A stretch of DNA of 64,000 bases from Oreocharis arfaki (taxonomy: Eukaryota > Chordata > Aves > Passeriformes > Paramythiidae): positions 1,552,706-1,616,705 of the forward strand of contig VZRR01010834.1 in assembly GCA_013398015.1 (NCBI GenBank), read 5' to 3'. Position 1 is the first letter of the stretch. Every line of letters starts with the position of its first letter. The position numbers were made by a program, and so were the translations under genes. Below, in pieces: positions 1-13,500 of the stretch. Below the pieces are notes generated by a model. It had not been told where the DNA came from, did no database searches, and saw only the letters and a list, made by a program, of their open reading frames with translations.

Positions 1-536
1 AACACCAAGAAAAAAAACCAGATAAAAGTACAGCCAGTTACCAAAGATCTGCATCAAAGGTCTGAATGGCTATAGTAATGATGGTTTAACAACTCCCTCA
101 ATCTGAATACTGAAATAATGTCAGCTAATGAAATCCACCAACATTGTCTCTCAGCCAGCCAGCTCTCTCCCAAGGTAGGAGAATTATTATGGACATAGGC
201 TGTCCAAACACACATTTGACTGACTGACTGTACTATCATAACGCCACTTGTCTCACACTCTGCCTCCCAAGATGAATCATTCAAATGTCAGTAGGAAGAG
301 CAGAAGTGATGTCAGAAAAGGTTAAACATAGAGAAAGTCAAGCAGAGAAAAGTGGCTTGAGGACCACCTTAGGGATAACACTGAAAAAAAGGGATGGTAA
401 AGAGCAAAGGAGTTAATGCATGAATACATGGGAGGCAGTAGACACTGGATAGTAAGCACAAAGTCAGTTCCAGTGAAGTGTCACAGCGTGGTTTGGGAAG
501 TGGTGTTCAAGAAAAGTGCTGGAAGACAGACTAGCA

Positions 537-694
537 GGAAGTTGGAAAGGGAAGAGAGAAGGAAAGGGAATGTGGGAAAGGAGGGGGAAGAGGGGAAAGA
601 GAAAAGGGGAAAGAGAAAAGGGGAAGGGAAGGGAAGTTCCGGGAGGGGAAGGGAAGGGAAGTTCCGGGAGGGGAAGGGAAGGGAAGGGAAGGGA
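537..694 (+). repeat. Purine-only GGGAA/AAGGG microsatellite beside a gap
   Basis: Nearly pure purine sequence on the plus strand, beginning with irregular GGAAAGGG units. It becomes regular (GGGAA)n with two copies of a larger unit containing GTTCCGGGAGGGGAAGGGAA at about 640-680. It ends directly at the N run, so its true length is unknown. G-triplet-rich purine repeats of this kind can form G-quadruplex or triplex structures, which is a common reason for failed sequencing. Confidence 0.9.
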
Positions 695-761
695 NNNNNN
701 NNNNNNNNNNNNNNNNNNNNNNNNNNNNNNNNNNNNNNNNNNNNNNNNNNNNNNNNNNNNN
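695..761. other. Assembly gap (67 N)
   Basis: The run of N follows directly on the GGGAA repeat. Open frames that span it are meaningless. Confidence 0.99.
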
Positions 762-2547
762 TGAAAGGTCATTTGCATTTCGAACATGAGTTTTTCCAGA
801 AATAAATGTAAATGTAATCTCTCTGCCTAGGTCTGATAACACTGTAGAGCTTCAACATCCTAAGCACAGATGCTTAGAAGTTTATCTGCCAACTTTTGCA
901 CATTCCACATAGATAATACAGCTAAGAAAATACAAACTCTTAGACTTAATTCCCGTTGTAAAATCATGATCAATGTTTTGCTCAGTCATGTGTCTAAGAA
1001 GTTAAAATGTCATTTTGATATATAACATTGTTTCTACCTTCAGCAAAATTATTTTTTAAAGCAGTGTGTCTTCCTATTTTGTATTTTGTTTCTGCACAGA
1101 AACAGACTCTGTGATATGCTTATTGCCCTTACACAACAGGAGTTCACTCAGGCATCTCAGCATTTAAGAAGACGAGTTCTTCAAGCAATCACTCTCCACT
1201 TATTTATTTCCAATAAGAATTTTAGGCACTCCTCTTGATGACTGTTATTCCAAAAGCAAATACAAACTTTTAAATGAGCATATTGTAAATTGAATTAAAC
1301 TCCAGATTTTCACACAAATAATTTTATTCATTTTGATCAAAGACATCTGCTGTGGCAAAAAAAAAAAAGAAGCATCCTTCTTAGAAAATATAATAAATAA
1401 TTTTTACATGAGAACACTAATATAAATAAACTACTTGCCCAGGGCTACAAAACTTCTTGACATACAAATGCTCCCTGTTAGAACTAAGCCCATGGATTTA
1501 CTTGGTGGTGTGCATTTTATCACGTATAAAAAGCTTTGTTACACATTTGATCTGCCTTTGGCTTTTAAAGCCAGAGGATCAAATAATGAGATTTCAGTGT
1601 CTGAGGCTCCCGTTGGCAGACACAGAACCACCACCACCCGCCAAGATAAAGCCAAAGCACCGCCCTTTCCCAGAGACAAGCCTGGCGCTCGCACCAGCTC
1701 CCCACTAGAGGGGGATCACGGAGTCCCAGAATCCGCACCAAAATCCTGACGTTGAGAGGGAAATGTGAAAGAAAAAGGTTGTGGTGACTGCAGTGGGCAT
1801 GACAGCGTCCTCAGTGTTACGAGGCCAGCACTGTGTGGCACCACGACTCTCTCGGCTGGACGTGTCAAAGCAAGCTTGTCCCTTGGTGGCTGGAACAATA
1901 GTGCTGACAGCAATCCCCAAATGTACAGGGACCATGACTTTGCCCGTGTCACCAGGCAAGCCTTGGCTAAAGCTGCTGTGGCATTCAGCATGCTACACTC
2001 CCTTGGAGATGAAATCTAACCTGATATCTGTCTGCATCCTGACAACTGCACGTTTTCTCTAAAGATTCAAAAAGAAAATGCTGAACCCCAGAGAGATGAA
2101 AATGAACAAGCAATTCAAATCATGCAAGCAATGACCCCAGTTTATCCAGAACAGATTGTCTTGTTTTGGGCAGCAGGTTCATCAGGGCACAGATTTCCCT
2201 ATGATAAGGCCACATCAGCTAGAAAAACTACACTAAAACCTCTGTGTAATGCCATAAAACATTAAGAGCTCTAGAATTAGTCTGTGCAGCAGCAAGAGCA
2301 GCCTGCCAGGAAGATGTGATGCAAAATAGACTTAGCTGCATGAAAGAAGAACCACAGTGAGAAAGGCCCTGCAGCTGGAATTTCCAAGGAATGTACCTAC
2401 AAGCCAACACCTCTTCCCACATCTCCAGAGGACATGAGGATACTAAATTAAATATCAGCTACACATTTCAAGAGTAATTGCATCCTCTACATCCTCTCCC
2501 AGTCTCCTTTCTTTCCACCAGCTCAATAGAGGTCATGATGGTCTACT

Positions 2548-2580
2548 TAAAAAAAAAAACAAAACAAAACAACAAAACCA
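2548..2580 (+). repeat. A-rich low-complexity tract
   Basis: Ten or so A followed by AAAAC-type repeats, immediately before the CR1 fragment that starts near 2593. Confidence 0.8.
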
Positions 2581-2592
2581 CACCATAACACC

Positions 2593-2812
2593 ACTTGAAT
2601 ACGAGGAAGAATTTCTTTACTGTGCTGGTGACCACACACTGGAACAGGTTGTCCAGAGAGGTTGTGGAGTCTCCCTCACTGGAGATACTCAAGACCCTTC
2701 TGGACACAATCCTGTGCCATGTGCTCTAGGACAACCCTGCTTGAGCAGAGAGGTTGGACCAGATGACCCGCTGTGGTCTCTTCCAATCTTATGCATTCTG
2801 TGATTTTGTGAT
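2593..2812 (+). mobile_element. CR1 LINE 3' fragment
   Basis: The sequence follows the CR1 3' end. Recognisable phrases are GAATTTCTTTACTGTG, ACACTGGAACAGGTTGTCCA, GAGAGGTTGTGGAGTCTCC, GGTTGGACCAGATGACC and the terminal TTCTGTGATTTTGTGAT octamer-like repeats. It is a severely 5'-truncated, non-coding copy, as is usual for CR1. Confidence 0.92.
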
Positions 2813-5174
2813 ACCACAGAGACAAGAAAGGGATATATGTAAAGGTAATGTTGACACCACCAGACTAGGTTTAGTAATGAACATCACTAAAGGTACTGAA
2901 AAATAAGCAAACAGCACTTTCTGGTCCAAAGGTTTCTCTAACTTTGAGGGTCTGCTCAAGGATGCTTAAATTCCATAGTAGGGTCCTTGGAACAAGAACC
3001 ATCATTTTGTACTGGGTTGCTAAGCCCAAAGCAGAACGATCTTCCGATCTGTATTTAAGATGCTACTGTTGAAGGTGGCGATAATTACTGTGGATTAGTG
3101 ATACATTTTTCACACAGCAGGTTGCAAACTTGCCATCATAAACACTAAAGAGAACAGGTAGAGAGCACTCCTAGCCCCATGACAGTAGATGACTGGGGAG
3201 TACAACAAAAAGTGGTCAGGCTCATATACTCTTCCTACGTATCATTCCTTATTGGCACTGCTAACAGCACACTGGATGCACGGCAGTGTATTTATTATGT
3301 TCCCATGTCCTGACTCAAGGTGATACTCAGAATTAGCTATTCACAGAAAATGTTCTATCATTAGGGATTAACAAGCTGAAATTAGACAGGCAACCTAATG
3401 GAAAATAATAAATAATACCATGGTATTTCCTAACAGCAGGCCAACATGTCTTTTGTTTTAACTCTATAAGACCACGCATGCACACTGAAATAATTAAACA
3501 GATGTTGAGATGCACTTAAATAAATGGAAGTCAAACTATTTCTTGGAAATAATGTAGCTCAAAGCAGGGCTGGGTAAGTACATGAAAAATTCAGAAAGTG
3601 AGGTAGCAAGGAAGTAGTAAGTGTTTGTAGGAAACTGTGTGGGTTTTTTAAATCATGTTTTATCCTGTGTATTTGTGGTTCTCTGGAGCTGTTCTGAGTT
3701 TTGTGTGTTCTTTTTTATTTGTAATATAACATTAGATATAAACATCAGACAACAGTTTTCAAAAAAAGATGGCAACAAGTCTACAAACTTTACAAAATCC
3801 AAACTCTTGAAAGTACAGACCACAAGCAACATGGCCTATAACTCTTGTTAAAATTTATGGGAATCAGATGTGCACAGAGGAAAGGCCCCAGTTCTTTCAA
3901 AAAACCTTGAAACTGTCAATATGCTATAATGCCCATGCACGTGGACAATTTCATATCCATGCATCTCTATCTCACAACTAGGAATAATCACTTAAGAAGC
4001 TATTAATGTCCTATATTTTGGCAACCTTCACTTTTACATTTATTTGAGACAGCTGTTTGAAAAGTGCACGCTCACGAGGGGTGCCAGCCCCTGATATGAA
4101 CATAACTATGCAGAGGTTTTCAAACAATCAGCTGCAGTGCATTGGCAGCTGCCCATGGCGTGGTTTTCATTCAGAGTGCAAAGCAGCCACACATGTCAGC
4201 GTGGCAGGAAAGGCTCTGCTCACCTTGTTGGTAAAGTTTTGACACTTGGTAGTTATGATGGTTCTACACAACCAAAATGAGTCAGCTACGCTGTTACTGA
4301 TTATCGGTGGCTGTCTTGACATGTCAGACAGCGTATTTTTACAAAAAAATCAGAAAGCTATCAGGAAATTCCTAGCACTCAAAAAATCCACTTTTCTCTT
4401 GAAAAAAAAGAATATTTTTGAGCCTTTTATCATTACAGCTGTAAATCAAAGAACTGTAGCAGTGACTTCTTTAAAATCCGATAAACTGAAAACTCATTAA
4501 GGCAAATGATAATAAAGTGCTGATAAAGTTGATTTGCTCTGTGAACAGCTGGAGACACTCTCCTACACAGTGAAGATTAAGAAACCATTCCAGGTAGCAG
4601 AGCAAACCCTCTGGAAGCATTATTCTGTATGGAACAAATTCTAAGGAACTTCTCAATTTTCATCCAGTCCCCACTCAATCAAAAAACTACTGAACCCACT
4701 CCTTTTTAGGAAAAGCTGATGGACATTAACAAGGAGCCTGTCTCAAAACAAGACTTTCTCATAACTGACTAAGGACCTGAGATTCTGGCTTTATAATCAA
4801 TAAACACTGATCAAATGAAAACCCTACCCCTTAAATCCATTCCTTTCTCTACCACAGAAATACCTTCTACGTCAATACAAAAAGGCCTGATGGTAAATTT
4901 TTATACAGAACTGGAGTCCTGGGATGACAGATTCTGGCAGGAATCAGTCACTGTATATGACTTAGCACATCCATCGGTTCTGGAAGCCAGTGTCTCTCAA
5001 TAAAAAACACAGTTACAGAGAGGTATGTTTTTCCCCTGTCTGGGGCACTGACTACTCTGTGGAAATCTGCAGGGTCTTAAACTCACTGAGAGCAAAAATG
5101 ATCTTTCAAGCTCTGTTGATGACCTTACTTTATTCCCAGCTCACACATAAAATATATAATGACAGGATAATTTA

Positions 5175-5440
5175 TGTTGGAAGTAACCTCTGAAGTTCAA
5201 CTGCTCTGCAGCAGCACCAACTTCAAAGTTAGCTACTAATTCAAAGTCAGGTCAGGTTGTTCAGGTCCTTGTCCAACTACGTTTTGCATCTCTCCAACAA
5301 TGGAGGTCTCACAACCTCTCTAGATAACCTGTTCTGTGCTTGACCTCCCCCATAATTTATTTCTCCTTCTACCTAATTAGAATCTCTCCTGTTGCAACCT
5401 GTGTCCCTTGCCTCTTGTTCTTTCACACTCCTCAGGATTC
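5175..5440 (-). mobile_element. CR1 LINE 3' fragment (reverse orientation)
   Basis: Reading the minus strand gives a CR1 3' region. On the plus strand the copy starts GTTGGAAGTAACCTCTGAAG and continues with AGGTTGTTCAGGTCCTTGTCC and CTCACAACCTCTCTAGATAACCTG. The copy is diverged. The right boundary is approximate, near GTGTCCCTTGCCTCTTGTTC. Confidence 0.85.
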
Positions 5441-5670
5441 TCTGTTCGGGAACCCAGGCATGAATGGTCTGTGGCGGCCAGATTAGCATCTCTTGAATGA
5501 CTCCTGAATGACCCCCCTTTCTCAGACCTCCTCAGTCATCCTCCTGTGTGAACGACCACATTTCACCTAAGCTTACTTGCAACTAAGTCTGCCCAACTCT
5601 TACAATGTCAGGGAAGTTGCTACTAGCTCTGTCCCTTCCTGTGACACGGTGGTGTCCTTGTGTCACCCAA

Positions 5671-5760
5671 ATGTCAGACCAAACACGACACAGGCTAATT
5701 CCTTATAGGAACACATTCCGAAATAAATCACAGCTCACCATCTGTTATGACGTATCTGAT
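5671..5760 (-). mobile_element. Possible LTR fragment (reverse orientation)
   Basis: The plus strand reads TGTCAGACCAAACACGACAC then AGGCTAATTCC. This resembles the reverse complement of the end of the candidate LTR at 59937-60588, which contains AGAATTAGTGTGTGTCGTGTCC. The similarity is short and weakens after about 40 bases. No second LTR or internal region is recognised, so this is tentative. Confidence 0.28.
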
Positions 5761-8700
5761 TAATGGTAAGGGGAGAAGAAAGACTCTGCTCCAACATTTC
5801 TGCACCCTTGTACAATCTCAATGTTAAAAATTTGCTATAAACCAGCACAGTCTGGAACGTCCTGCTACCATAAAAAGCACCTCATATGCTATAATTCTTC
5901 TTTATGAATACTTACTGCTAAACTACTGAAACCCTAATTTGCTATTGGGATCCCCATAAAACACTGCTCGATGTGCTGTGTTTCCACTGGCTAAGTCAGG
6001 CAGTTTGGAACAGAGCACCAAGCTCACACTCCATAGGAGCCTAGGGGAAATGTGCCAATAGCTAAAAGCCTCCTGACCCACCTGGCACCAGAACCAGGCT
6101 CTACAGAGGCCAGATAAAACCACTGGCAGCTCAGGCAGCACGAGGCAACATGAAACACCTGCCCAACCTGGATGGAGGTCCTGCCTCAACTTAATCGGCA
6201 ACCACATTGCAAATATTGCAAGAGCTTGTGACATGGGAGATTCTTCTGTTTAACAGGCTCCTGTTTGTGCTCTATCCACAGTGGAAGACCATAGTTTTTA
6301 AATAATTCCTCTTTAGATTGATTAGAATCTAATTGGGATGCAATCTTCAGTGGGCTTGCTTGAATCTATGCAGCTGGCACAATCACCCATTGCATTTTTT
6401 CCACTCTCTGCACTCTTGACGGAGAGGCTAATTATTACAAAAGCTTCTTTCTTCAGTGTATGCTGCATCATGTGTAAATTAATCTTGTAGTAACATTTGT
6501 TCCTTGCTCAGAACTAGGATATACAGCAATTCCTTGTTAGCTGTGCAACCAGCAATTACAAGCTCCAGGAAAGTCTGCTTAGTCTAATAATATTAGAGGA
6601 TCGAAGGCACCTCTCAACAAATCTCTCAAGGATTTTGAGAAATTTTGAGCAGACTGGGTTTTGTGATATTTCTGTCACTGCTGAGAAAGGGTGTAGCTGA
6701 AACTCTCCTTTGATTCCACATAAACACCATCTAAGGGATAAATCTGTATTTCTAAGGTAAATTAAAGCAGCTTCAGAATTTCTCTGCTAAAGATTGTAGA
6801 GATAAGAAATGTTCTCCTGGACTTACCCAAGTTTGCCAGCGATCAGTATATTCCAGTTTCAGCCACAACATGCCATAAAAGTGGAGTACGGAACAGTAAA
6901 AACAGCAAACTCTGGCTACCTAACTAGGACCAGCATGAAGGGTTTTTCCTGGATTGAGAGGGATGAAATGAAGCTGAGGATTTCAGCTAGCAATAACGGA
7001 AGGTAACACGGTCTAGTTGTACAATAATTATGTGTAATTTCAACAGCACAAATCTTGCGTAAGCAACATCTCAGGAGAACAAAATGTGGAAAAATTGTGT
7101 CTTGCTATTTTACATGTGCACAAGAATTTATGAGTTGATACTTGACTTGGCACTGAATTGTTTCAGGAAGCAATTGACTAAGCTGTTGGCAGTGACCATA
7201 ACATACAGTAATTAAGTTCAAAATCCTCACAAGGGGACCAAACCAAGGATATGACCAGGGCACACAGCTTCCAGAAAAGTGATTAAAAAACCAGAAAGTT
7301 AGTTATTAACAGCCTGAAGGAGAGGTTTAGGAAAATAAAGTTAATGGAATTGATACAGAGGCTGCTTGAAAATATCTTAGGAGAAGCAAGAGTATGCGTA
7401 CATACTTCATGCCACAAAACAAAGGAACAAATACCCATAAAGTAACAAAGTCTTCATGGTTAAACATTATAGTTCAGTCAACATAAACATGTTTCCTTTG
7501 AAAATGCAAATGCAAATAGAAGCAAATTAATAGATCACGAACTCTGGGCAAAATGACAAAGAAGAGGATGAGAATGTCATTAGATTATAAATTAGTGCAC
7601 TTGGTTTAGGCTTCCAGACATGAATTTTTCAAGGCTTCTATAGTGGATAGGTGCCAAAATGCCACTGAATTTCAGTATCATTTAAATCTTTTTTAAAATT
7701 CCGTACATAGATCATTGTAATGAAAAAATTACATAAAGGAAGCTCTTTGCCTATCTTTGAAAGCAACACTAATTTCACCACTAAGAGACACAACTGAAAG
7801 CAATGCCAATGAACACAGATGACGACACTGCTAGCATTAAAAACCTCCTGATTAATATAATGTAGGAGAAGAGAAAGCACAGTTTCTGCTGAACTTCTGC
7901 TTGTTATAATTTATTGAAAGTGTTAAAAGATCGAGCAGATCTAGCCTGCTCATTAATCGTCAGGCTCCAAGTATGTTCAGAACGAGATGACATTCCCTGA
8001 ACAAAGAAGTCTGTAATCTAAGATCAGAGAAACCAGGTGCACATAAATCAAGATGGAGCAGAGCACAAGGTATCCTGGAGATACCGTTCAAACAACTTCG
8101 CAATCTCAGTGTGAGATACTACATGTTTCAGATCAAAAGCTAAATTCACAGCTAAAACATGCTGAACAAATGCTTGACTGGGACACCAGCGTAGTCCAGA
8201 ATCTTTGCTGACTGGTGCTCTCCTCGCCATGAACACCTTTGAAAGAAAGAAGAACTGCTGTAAAAAAAAGTTATTTTTGTTGGATCATAGCAGGAAGGAC
8301 TGCAAAGACACCTTCCAAAATCTATTCTCTTTCCAAACAAGCCAGTCGAGTGAAAGCAGAAGTAGTCTAAGCAACTGTGTGGCATACCTTCAGATGTGCC
8401 ACTCAAAAGGTAACGAAGAGTGGGACTATTGAATTATTTGCAGCATCTCAGGAAACATTACTGCAGTTTCTTTTGGTGAACTCACTAAAGAAGTATCTAC
8501 ATAGCAGAATAATAAAAACATTGCAACATCTAATATTAAACAAGAATCTCTGTTCCTTTTGAAAAGTCTAATCACATGCAGCATCCTCATTTCATTTTAC
8601 ACAAAGAACTACTGGTCCATTAAAAAAATGAAATTAACAGCAGGAAGTATTGATGTACATGGAAAAACTCAAAACACAACAGCTACAAACAGTAAGCTAA

Positions 8701-10267
8701 AAAGAAAAGTAATGGGAACCGTAAAAATCCAACGAGTGCTCTTCTTTCTGTTCTGGGAAAAGAAGCCAAAAGCTTTAAAAAAATAATAAAAAAGTAAGAA
8801 TATTCATGGTTAATGCAACTGCAACATAGATGTTTTTTATCTATCTCCTCGTTTGCCCACAGAAGCTGCTGACATGTAACATAAGCTTGCCTACTTCTTA
8901 GGAAAATCACTGGCAAAACCATCATGAGGTGTAGGGGAAACTGAGGATACACATTTTGTCATCTGTATTTATTTTTTCTTCACGTTTGAAATTACAAGCA
9001 CAGCTTATGTCTACTGGCACACACAGAAGATTAAAAGCAAACAGGAATTAATCAAAATTAACATTTTTCTAACTGTAATGTAAGTATACAGGCTAAGAAA
9101 AGGACTGTAAAAGGCAAAATGTCCCGGTCTCTATGCTGCTAACTTTCAATATCAACTTAATAGTAAGAAACTAAACAGCTACACAGTTATTACTGTCAGA
9201 TTCATAGGTCAGGCTCTTCACTGTGCCAAGTTTCTGCTCAGTGTGTGAAGCAAGGAGCACCGCAGAGCAGCTTATTGTTCCCTGATACCATGTTTGGCCC
9301 CAGCAAACATGTAGGCTGAAGTGCCCTGGGTCTGCCTTTACCTATGCTAACAGAAACAAATATACTTTCAAGCCTTTCTTTTTTCCTTCCTTTGAAATAT
9401 GAAGGCCAGGAAGGAAAAAGCAAGGGTTTTACTGCAGGACTCTCGAGCATACCTTCACTCTGGGTTCTTGCCAACCTGAGAGGGTGCATGTGTGTGTCTG
9501 CAGGGGCTTTTATAGCTCCATAGTCAGACAGCATGAAGCTTGGAAAAAAAGACTGGACCTTGATGGACAGTTGATGATATTACAGACTAGCAATACCATC
9601 AAGAAGACAGAAAACACAGAGTTATAGGTTAAGTATTTAATTCTGGAAGTGTTATTTGTATGGCTAAGCATTTAATAAAAGCATGTCCAGTTCCAAAGTG
9701 TTGCCTGCAATCTGTTGTCTTGGATTTAAAACCAGACTGTTTGCATGTGGAAGGTTTTAAATCACCAATTTGATTTTCAATGGTAGATTCTCTCATGAAG
9801 GCAGAACAGAAAACACTCCCTCCCCATTAATTTGCCAAGTTTTGTTAATAACTGATTTGAATCCCGCAGTTCTCTGTGTTTCAAAGGTAATGGTCTGTCT
9901 AAAGATACGAGAATGTGCAGCTGCGTATTATCTTCTTAAGTCATAATCTTGACTGTTATCCAGTGAGCAGTTGTTCTTCCATAATACACTCCTCTAGGAA
10001 ACTCAGTCAGGTTTTTGTTTTCCTGTAACGCTGGCTAAACTCCCTTTGAAATAATAAACTTTGTTATGCTTCTCCAACAGTTTTCTCTTGAATTTCAACT
10101 TTGCAGATTGCATAATAGTGTGCTATACTTCTCTCCTCTTCCATAGTTTCATGAACTCCACAAATTTTGCTAAACTTCAGCTGTTCCCCAATACAGTCCA
10201 TTACATGGCTCAATGCTGGGACAGCAAAAAGGCAGGAATGATCTGTATCTCACTGACAACAGTGTAT

Positions 10268-10575
10268 TCTATGGACTAGGGCATCAGATAGCTCTGTGGT
10301 TAAATTACTGAACCAGGATTTACAACCTAAGTTAGGTATTCCAACACTACAGTGTCTGAAAGCATCTTGTCTGATGCTTGCTTAGAATTCAAGCATCTAG
10401 AAATTATGAGTCAGTTCTCCCCCACTTCTGCAAAAGGCATCATGTGTGACCATGGCCAAACAATTCAATCCCTTTGTACTTGTCTTCTGCCAGTTCCTTG
10501 GCAATGGCAGAACTCATCTCCCTCGCACTGATGTTTTAAGGATTACATTATTTGTGCTTGTGATGAAGTCAGGCA
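10268..10575 (+). mobile_element. Possible MIR/CORE-type SINE relic
   Basis: An A-box-like stretch GATAGCTCTGTGGTTAA is followed after about 170 bases by TGTGTGACCATGGCCAAAC and later by TTAAGGATTACATTA. The order and spacing resemble MIR: a tRNA-like head, then a core containing TGTGTGACCTTGGGCAA, then a GTGAGGATTAAATGAG-like segment. The copy is highly diverged, as expected of an ancient amniote SINE. No target-site duplication is visible. A profile search would be needed to confirm it. Confidence 0.4.
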
Positions 10576-13500
10576 TAACAGCAAATACTTGCGGAAGCCT
10601 CCCAAGGTTTTCAGCTCTTAGATGATCAACAAGTTTCATCCTTTACCTCTTGAGGGCCATGAGCGTACCATTAGCACAAATAACACAAAATTTGGGGCTA
10701 GCATCAGAAAGCTATTTCTTCTAGTTTTTAGAGTATTTACTTATAAATTGGGGCCAGTCTAGGAACTGCTCCTGATTTGAGCATGCAGCATGGGAAACAA
10801 CAAAATAAGGACTTTCTTTGCCCGTTCTTCAACAAGTGATAAGTTTTAGATAGCAAAACAGTTAGGCCTAGCGGTTAGGGCAAAGTGCCAAAGAAAACCA
10901 AATAGGAAAACCAAGGCAGCAGGAAACTGAAGCAAAATACATGCAGAATGCCAGCAAGGATCATGGCAGAAATTAGAAAATTATCTACAACTGAAGCAAA
11001 TCACAGCAAGCGCACACAGCCAAGAAAAACGGCAAAGACTTGAGCAACAATCTTGTTGAGCTCCAAAATAGGTTTAATTCCCCTTCAGAAGTTCCATCTT
11101 CAATTAGACTACACAAGGTCTTCTCTCACAGCAGAAGTACATAAGCTACATAAGCAGCCGCTCTGTTAGAGCTGGGAACAGGGTTTTCTGAAAGGGTTGT
11201 CTGATAGCACTTTCTATATCTACAAATACAAGCACTGTCAGCAAGACAATTGTGAAAGGAAGTAGAGTAAGGAGAAGGCAAAGCTGTAAATCTGCTCAAG
11301 GAATGGAAAAGAATCACATATTTTCACAAAGTGTCAGAGTCTGTATTGTTGCTACCACAGACAGGGAATGCCGAGAGCTCTTCTGTCCAAGGTTACACAC
11401 CTGCCTCCACAAGGATGTAGTGCCACCAAACAGGCTGCAACTGAACATCTTATCTTAGCCCAGTAGGGCTGCAAGAAAACTTGATGCAAAACCTCTATAA
11501 CAGGCAAAACATGAACACCGCCTGCAGCTTCTGGAAGAATTAAACCAATCAAGTGAGATTAGGCAGAACCGGGAGCCCAGAGAAGGGTTGCTATCTTCAG
11601 TTGTTCCTCATTTTCTTCTCATTCTCTTTTCCTTCACCCAACTTTTATCCCCTTGCAATTTTTTTTCCTATTAGTTTGTCCTATTCTGCTCAGTCATTTT
11701 TAGTTTGAACTATTTATTTCTGCAATGAATACTGAAATTCTCCATCCTGGTAGAAGTTACAAATCACAGACGGTTGCAACTGCCACCTCAAAAGTGGTTT
11801 AGATGCATATGGGCCACAAAGCTTCTCCACACAAAACTCAAAGGACTCTTAAAAAACAGAGAAAAAGACAGAGGCTTCAGTACACACTGTTAACACCACT
11901 CTTCTTTGACCTGGTGTCTGGCAGCTCGTACATCTTCCACAATCCAATAAATATATTGTAGATTTTGCACAGAAGGGAAATCACATTTGCTACCTCTAAA
12001 GATGTGTACCTTTTTCCACAGTGCTTAACTTAAATTTTTTTCATTTGTTAGACAAGATAAAAGCATGTTTGTGCTAGTATATAAGCCCATTTTTGCACCT
12101 GTTTTCAGGAATCCACAAGAGAAAGCACATAGGTGCCTTCCTGAAAAATCAAAACTATATGTGAGCAAGCAAAACAAGAGACAATCGAAGCTCATACTGG
12201 CAAATTACCCAAAAACAAAGTATACTGCAGAGACTGCATGTGCCTGCTTAGGTCAAATTAACCCTCAACAACAATAAAAAAATAACACTGAAAGAACTTA
12301 AAGCACTAGCAATCACAGGAGTCATAGGCTGATCACGTGTGCTTTTACAATGATGGCAATTCTTTCTTTATCTTGTTTTTGGTTTCATGTTTCCCTGTAT
12401 ATCGGGAGGAGACAAAGATCTCACAGTTTTGCCCCACCACAAAAAATCCCAACAGAAGTCATACCAATTAGGGGATTGCAGAGTGTATGGTATATAGAAA
12501 ATCACAGAAAAATACTTAAACACCTGCACATTTGGGGCTAGGATCCCACATAAAACAATTCACTGACAGTCCCAGAATTGCTGCTAAGACAAATTTTGCC
12601 CATGGAGTGCTGTGTAAAGCTAAGTACTATTGTTACGTTCCTAAATGGCATCTACACAACACGTAAAAAATTGCTTTTGTAGGAATCTGAGATTTAGAAA
12701 ACAAAACTGGAAACATCTGTTTAAATATTGGCATGATTTTCCTGTGTTTTTCCACAATTCTGTCCTCAAAAATTAGATACTGTCCGATGAAAATATCTAC
12801 TTTAAACAATTATTACTCTTATCCATAACCTGTCAAGGATATCTCTATTACACGAATGTCATCATTTCCTTATAAGGTACACTGTGTTTAATCACAGCTA
12901 AGAGTGTTCACCTGCAATGATTCCAAAATTTAGAAGATTGTCCAAGACTATTAGTAACAAGTTAATTTTCTGCCAGAAAACTTGGACAACTTCTGAGCAG
13001 AGTTCCAGACCTCAGCACGATGCTACGTAAACTCTCTTGGAATCTGTTCTTTTTGCCTCCTGTTAAATTCATGAGTGCCTAGGCAAGATATCCTTCATTC
13101 AAAGGTCTTGTGCTGCCAACATGAGTGGAATTAATTTTTTTTTTCACAAGCAAGCAATCAATGCAAGCAACCAATGCAACAGGATTTATCTGGGTTTATC
13201 TTCTGGAGTTTATGACTTGAATCATGGTGCTATTAAAGAAACTGCTGTCATCATGGCTTAAATTCTGCTTACCATTCACACCTACCCAGTCCTTCTCCAG
13301 CTTGTAGGTCTCTGAATAAAGACAGAGAGACACGCTGGCAAGCACACTGTTTCCCAGGCCTTCTATTACAATTACAAATACTCTGGTTTATTTTTTAGCC
13401 CAGATAAGGTAATAAGAAAATTATTAAAAGAGATGGCAAGGTTAAATAGCATTGGCAAAGAATATTAAAAGTTGACAAAAAAATAAATTTCTGCATTGAA

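Noticed and set aside
464..500. Minus-strand T-L-H-W-N near 465-480, resembling the carbonic anhydrase LHLIHWNS motif of CA8 exon 4
   Set aside because: A stop follows directly after the Asn codon, the upstream residues do not match and there is no acceptor site. Coincidence.
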